From Clostridiales bacterium (GTDB lineage: Bacteria; Bacillota; Clostridia; Peptostreptococcales; Anaerovoracaceae), in the NCBI GenBank assembly GCA_012515135.1, contig JAAYYX010000025.1, forward strand, positions 1-6,968: 6,968 bases of DNA. Direction: 5' to 3'. Positions within the stretch are counted from its first letter, which is position 1, and every line of letters starts with the position of its first letter. Below the pieces are notes generated by a model, which saw nothing but the letters and a program-made list of their open reading frames with translations, was not told where the DNA came from and did not search any database. This document shows, in pieces, positions 5,620 to 6,968 of this stretch. The position numbers and the translations under genes were made by a program.

Positions 5620-5664
5620 AAAAGCACAAAGGAAAATGTGCGCTTATTTAAGTGTTCAAATAAT

Positions 5665-5670
5665 GGAGGT
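5665..5670 (+). promoter_or_regulatory. Shine-Dalgarno fixing the dehydrogenase start
   Basis: GGAGGT lies six bases before the ATG at 5677. The same frame is open with an earlier start at 5638, but that would add 13 residues ahead of the Rossmann strand and would place this site inside the coding sequence. The start at 5677 is therefore chosen. Confidence 0.85.
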
Positions 5671-5676
5671 AAAAAT

Positions 5677-6948
5677 ATGAAAATACTTATTATCGGAGCA
5701 GGCGGCGTGGGCACATCCATGGCCACCGTAATCAAAAGAATGGGCAAAGAGATCGACTGGGCAGAAAAAGTCGTTCTGGCGGATTACAACTTTGACAGAG
5801 CCAAGGAAGTGGCAGACAAGATCTGCGGCGGAGGAATATTTGTTGCAGAAAAAGTGAATGCAAGAGATTCCGCAAATATCGAAGAAATAATAAAGAAGCA
5901 CGAGATCGATATGACCATGAACGCAGTAGAGCCTGAGTTTAATGAATGCATATTCGATACATGCCTTAAGACAGGATCCATGTATATGGATGCTGCAATG
6001 ACCCTTTCCACACCGGATCCGGACAAACCCTTCGAAAAGGCAAACATAAAGTTGGGAGACTATCAGTTCGACAGGCATGAAGACTGGAAGAAAGCCGGCA
6101 ACATGGCACTTCTGGGGATGGGCGTTGAGCCCGGTATGGCAGATGTATTTGCCAGGTTCGCAGACAAACATCTCTTTGACGAGATCGATGAAGTGAACGT
6201 TCGTGACGGAGATAACTATGACGGCGAAGATGTGGGCTATTTCGGATTCTCAGTATGGACCACCATAGAAGAGTGCCTCAATCCTCCCGTTGTATGGGAA
6301 AAGGGCAAGGGCTTCTTCTGCACAGAGAACTTTTCCGAGCCTGAAATGTTCAATTTCCCCGGAGGCATAGGTGATGTCGAAGTAATAAACGTTGAGCATG
6401 AAGAGGTTCTTCTGGTGCCCAGAGTAATAGACTGCAACAGAGTTACATTCAAATACGGCGTTCCCAAAGAAACAAGGGATATGCTGCTTTATCTGAAGGA
6501 TCTGGGTCTTTCCGAAAAAACAAAGAAAATAAAAGTCGGCGACAGTGAAATAACACCCAGAGATTTTCTGGTAAAAGTAATACCCAGTCCTGTGGAAGCC
6601 ACCATGAGAATGGAAGGCAAGGGCTGTGCGGGCACATGGGTGACCGGTACAAAAGACGGAATGAAGAGATCGGTTTATCTGTATCAGGTAGCTGACAATC
6701 AGGACTGCATCAAAAAGTACACAACGAACGCAGTTGTTGCTCAGACTGCAGTGGGCCCGGTTATTGCGCTTGAGCTTATAGCAAAGGGAATATGGAAGAT
6801 GGAAGGCGTATACGGCCCCGAAAGCTTCGATCCGGATCCGTTCGTAGAAAGACTTGCCAAATATGAGTTCCCGGCAGGGATAAGAGAAATGGATTCAGAG
6901 TATTCCGATCACCTGAACGAAAAAGCATTTCAAGAAGCAGTAAAATAG
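5677..6948 (+). CDS. Saccharopine dehydrogenase family oxidoreductase
   Basis: Cytoplasmic NAD(P)-dependent oxidoreductase of the saccharopine dehydrogenase/lysine 6-dehydrogenase group (COG1748 type), 423 residues, a normal length. The N-terminal Rossmann fold starts at residue 1: KILIIGAGGVG with GAGGVG at 7-12, and an acidic D36 at the end of strand 2 (VVLADY), which favours NAD over NADP. MGVEPGM (148-154) is the family's conserved turn after the coenzyme domain. The substrate domain holds VGYFGFSVWTTIEE (186-199), FNFPGGIGDVE (226-236) and TWVTGTKDG (320-328). The closing KGIWKMEGVYGPE (370-382) matches the GVYxPE ending of lysine 6-dehydrogenase and saccharopine reductase. It lies directly after an AraC regulator and has its own dyad-bearing promoter. 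Possible activities are saccharopine reductase, lysine 6-dehydrogenase or carboxynorspermidine synthase; the last fits less well. The family is secure and the substrate is unresolved. Confidence 0.9.
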   Translation: MKILIIGAGGVGTSMATVIKRMGKEIDWAEKVVLADYNFDRAKEVADKICGGGIFVAEKVNARDSANIEEIIKKHEIDMTMNAVEPEFNECIFDTCLKTGSMYMDAAMTLSTPDPDKPFEKANIKLGDYQFDRHEDWKKAGNMALLGMGVEPGMADVFARFADKHLFDEIDEVNVRDGDNYDGEDVGYFGFSVWTTIEECLNPPVVWEKGKGFFCTENFSEPEMFNFPGGIGDVEVINVEHEEVLLVPRVIDCNRVTFKYGVPKETRDMLLYLKDLGLSEKTKKIKVGDSEITPRDFLVKVIPSPVEATMRMEGKGCAGTWVTGTKDGMKRSVYLYQVADNQDCIKKYTTNAVVAQTAVGPVIALELIAKGIWKMEGVYGPESFDPDPFVERLAKYEFPAGIREMDSEYSDHLNEKAFQEAVK

Positions 6949-6956
6949 AGTCTGTT

Positions 6957-6968
6957 GGAAGGACAAGG
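6957..6968 (+). promoter_or_regulatory. Shine-Dalgarno-like sequence of a gene beyond the window
   Basis: GGAAGGACAAGG begins eight bases after the dehydrogenase TAG and runs to the window end. It resembles a ribosome binding site, and with no terminator between, it suggests a co-transcribed gene starting within a few bases of the edge. Its identity cannot be seen here. Confidence 0.45.

Noticed and set aside
5638..5676. Upstream start for the dehydrogenase adding 13 residues
   Set aside because: The GGAGGT at 5665-5670 fits the ATG at 5677, and the Rossmann strand begins directly there.
5656..6171. 171-codon minus-strand frame opposite the dehydrogenase
   Set aside because: It is antisense to a clearly conserved gene, Cys/His/Phe-rich, with no family resemblance; a shadow of the real frame.

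Overview
The window looks like chromosome from an anaerobic, Firmicutes/Clostridia-type bacterium. Base composition is moderate to low G+C, isoleucine ATA and arginine AGA/AGG codons are frequent, Shine-Dalgarno sites are purine-rich (GGAG, GGAGGT), and the gene families suit that group: an ArcD-type antiporter, a long AlaX, YjbQ, an AraC regulator related to the AraC-GH39 group, and a saccharopine-dehydrogenase-like enzyme. No mobile element, CRISPR array, tRNA or rRNA was recognised. The genus cannot be fixed from the sequence alone.

Layout. (1) Positions 1-831, plus strand: the C-terminal part of a basic amino acid antiporter whose start lies outside the window. (2) Positions 868-2190 and 2259-2816, minus strand: a long-form alanyl-tRNA editing protein (AlaX-L), converging on the antiporter across a possible two-way terminator. 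It is preceded by an unrecognised single-pass membrane protein, and the two could be co-transcribed. (3) Positions 2817-3087: a divergent control region with a minus-strand promoter, a plus-strand extended -10 promoter and a 23-bp tandem duplication over the predicted transcription start of yjbQ. (4) Positions 3088-3489: yjbQ (UPF0047). (5) Positions 3490-4022: a 533-bp AT-rich, strand-asymmetric intergenic region. It holds three DnaA-box-like 9-mers within 131 bp, a 16-bp near-palindrome between two of them, and a likely promoter for the next gene. (6) Positions 4023-5567: an AraC-family regulator whose extra C-terminal ~230 residues look like the remains of a GH39 glycosidase module without its barrel. 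(7) Positions 5677-6948: a saccharopine-dehydrogenase-family oxidoreductase. Its promoter contains a 24-bp dyad in the -35/-10 spacer, and a Shine-Dalgarno-like stretch after its stop implies another gene just beyond the window.

The natural working unit is the AraC regulator with the downstream dehydrogenase. Together they may form a regulated amino acid (lysine/saccharopine-like) metabolism module, but the substrate is not settled. The antiporter at the other end suits amino acid metabolism but is separated by unrelated genes, so a functional link is only a guess. The most unusual elements are non-coding: the DnaA-box cluster, the tandem repeat at the yjbQ start and the dyad in the dehydrogenase promoter.
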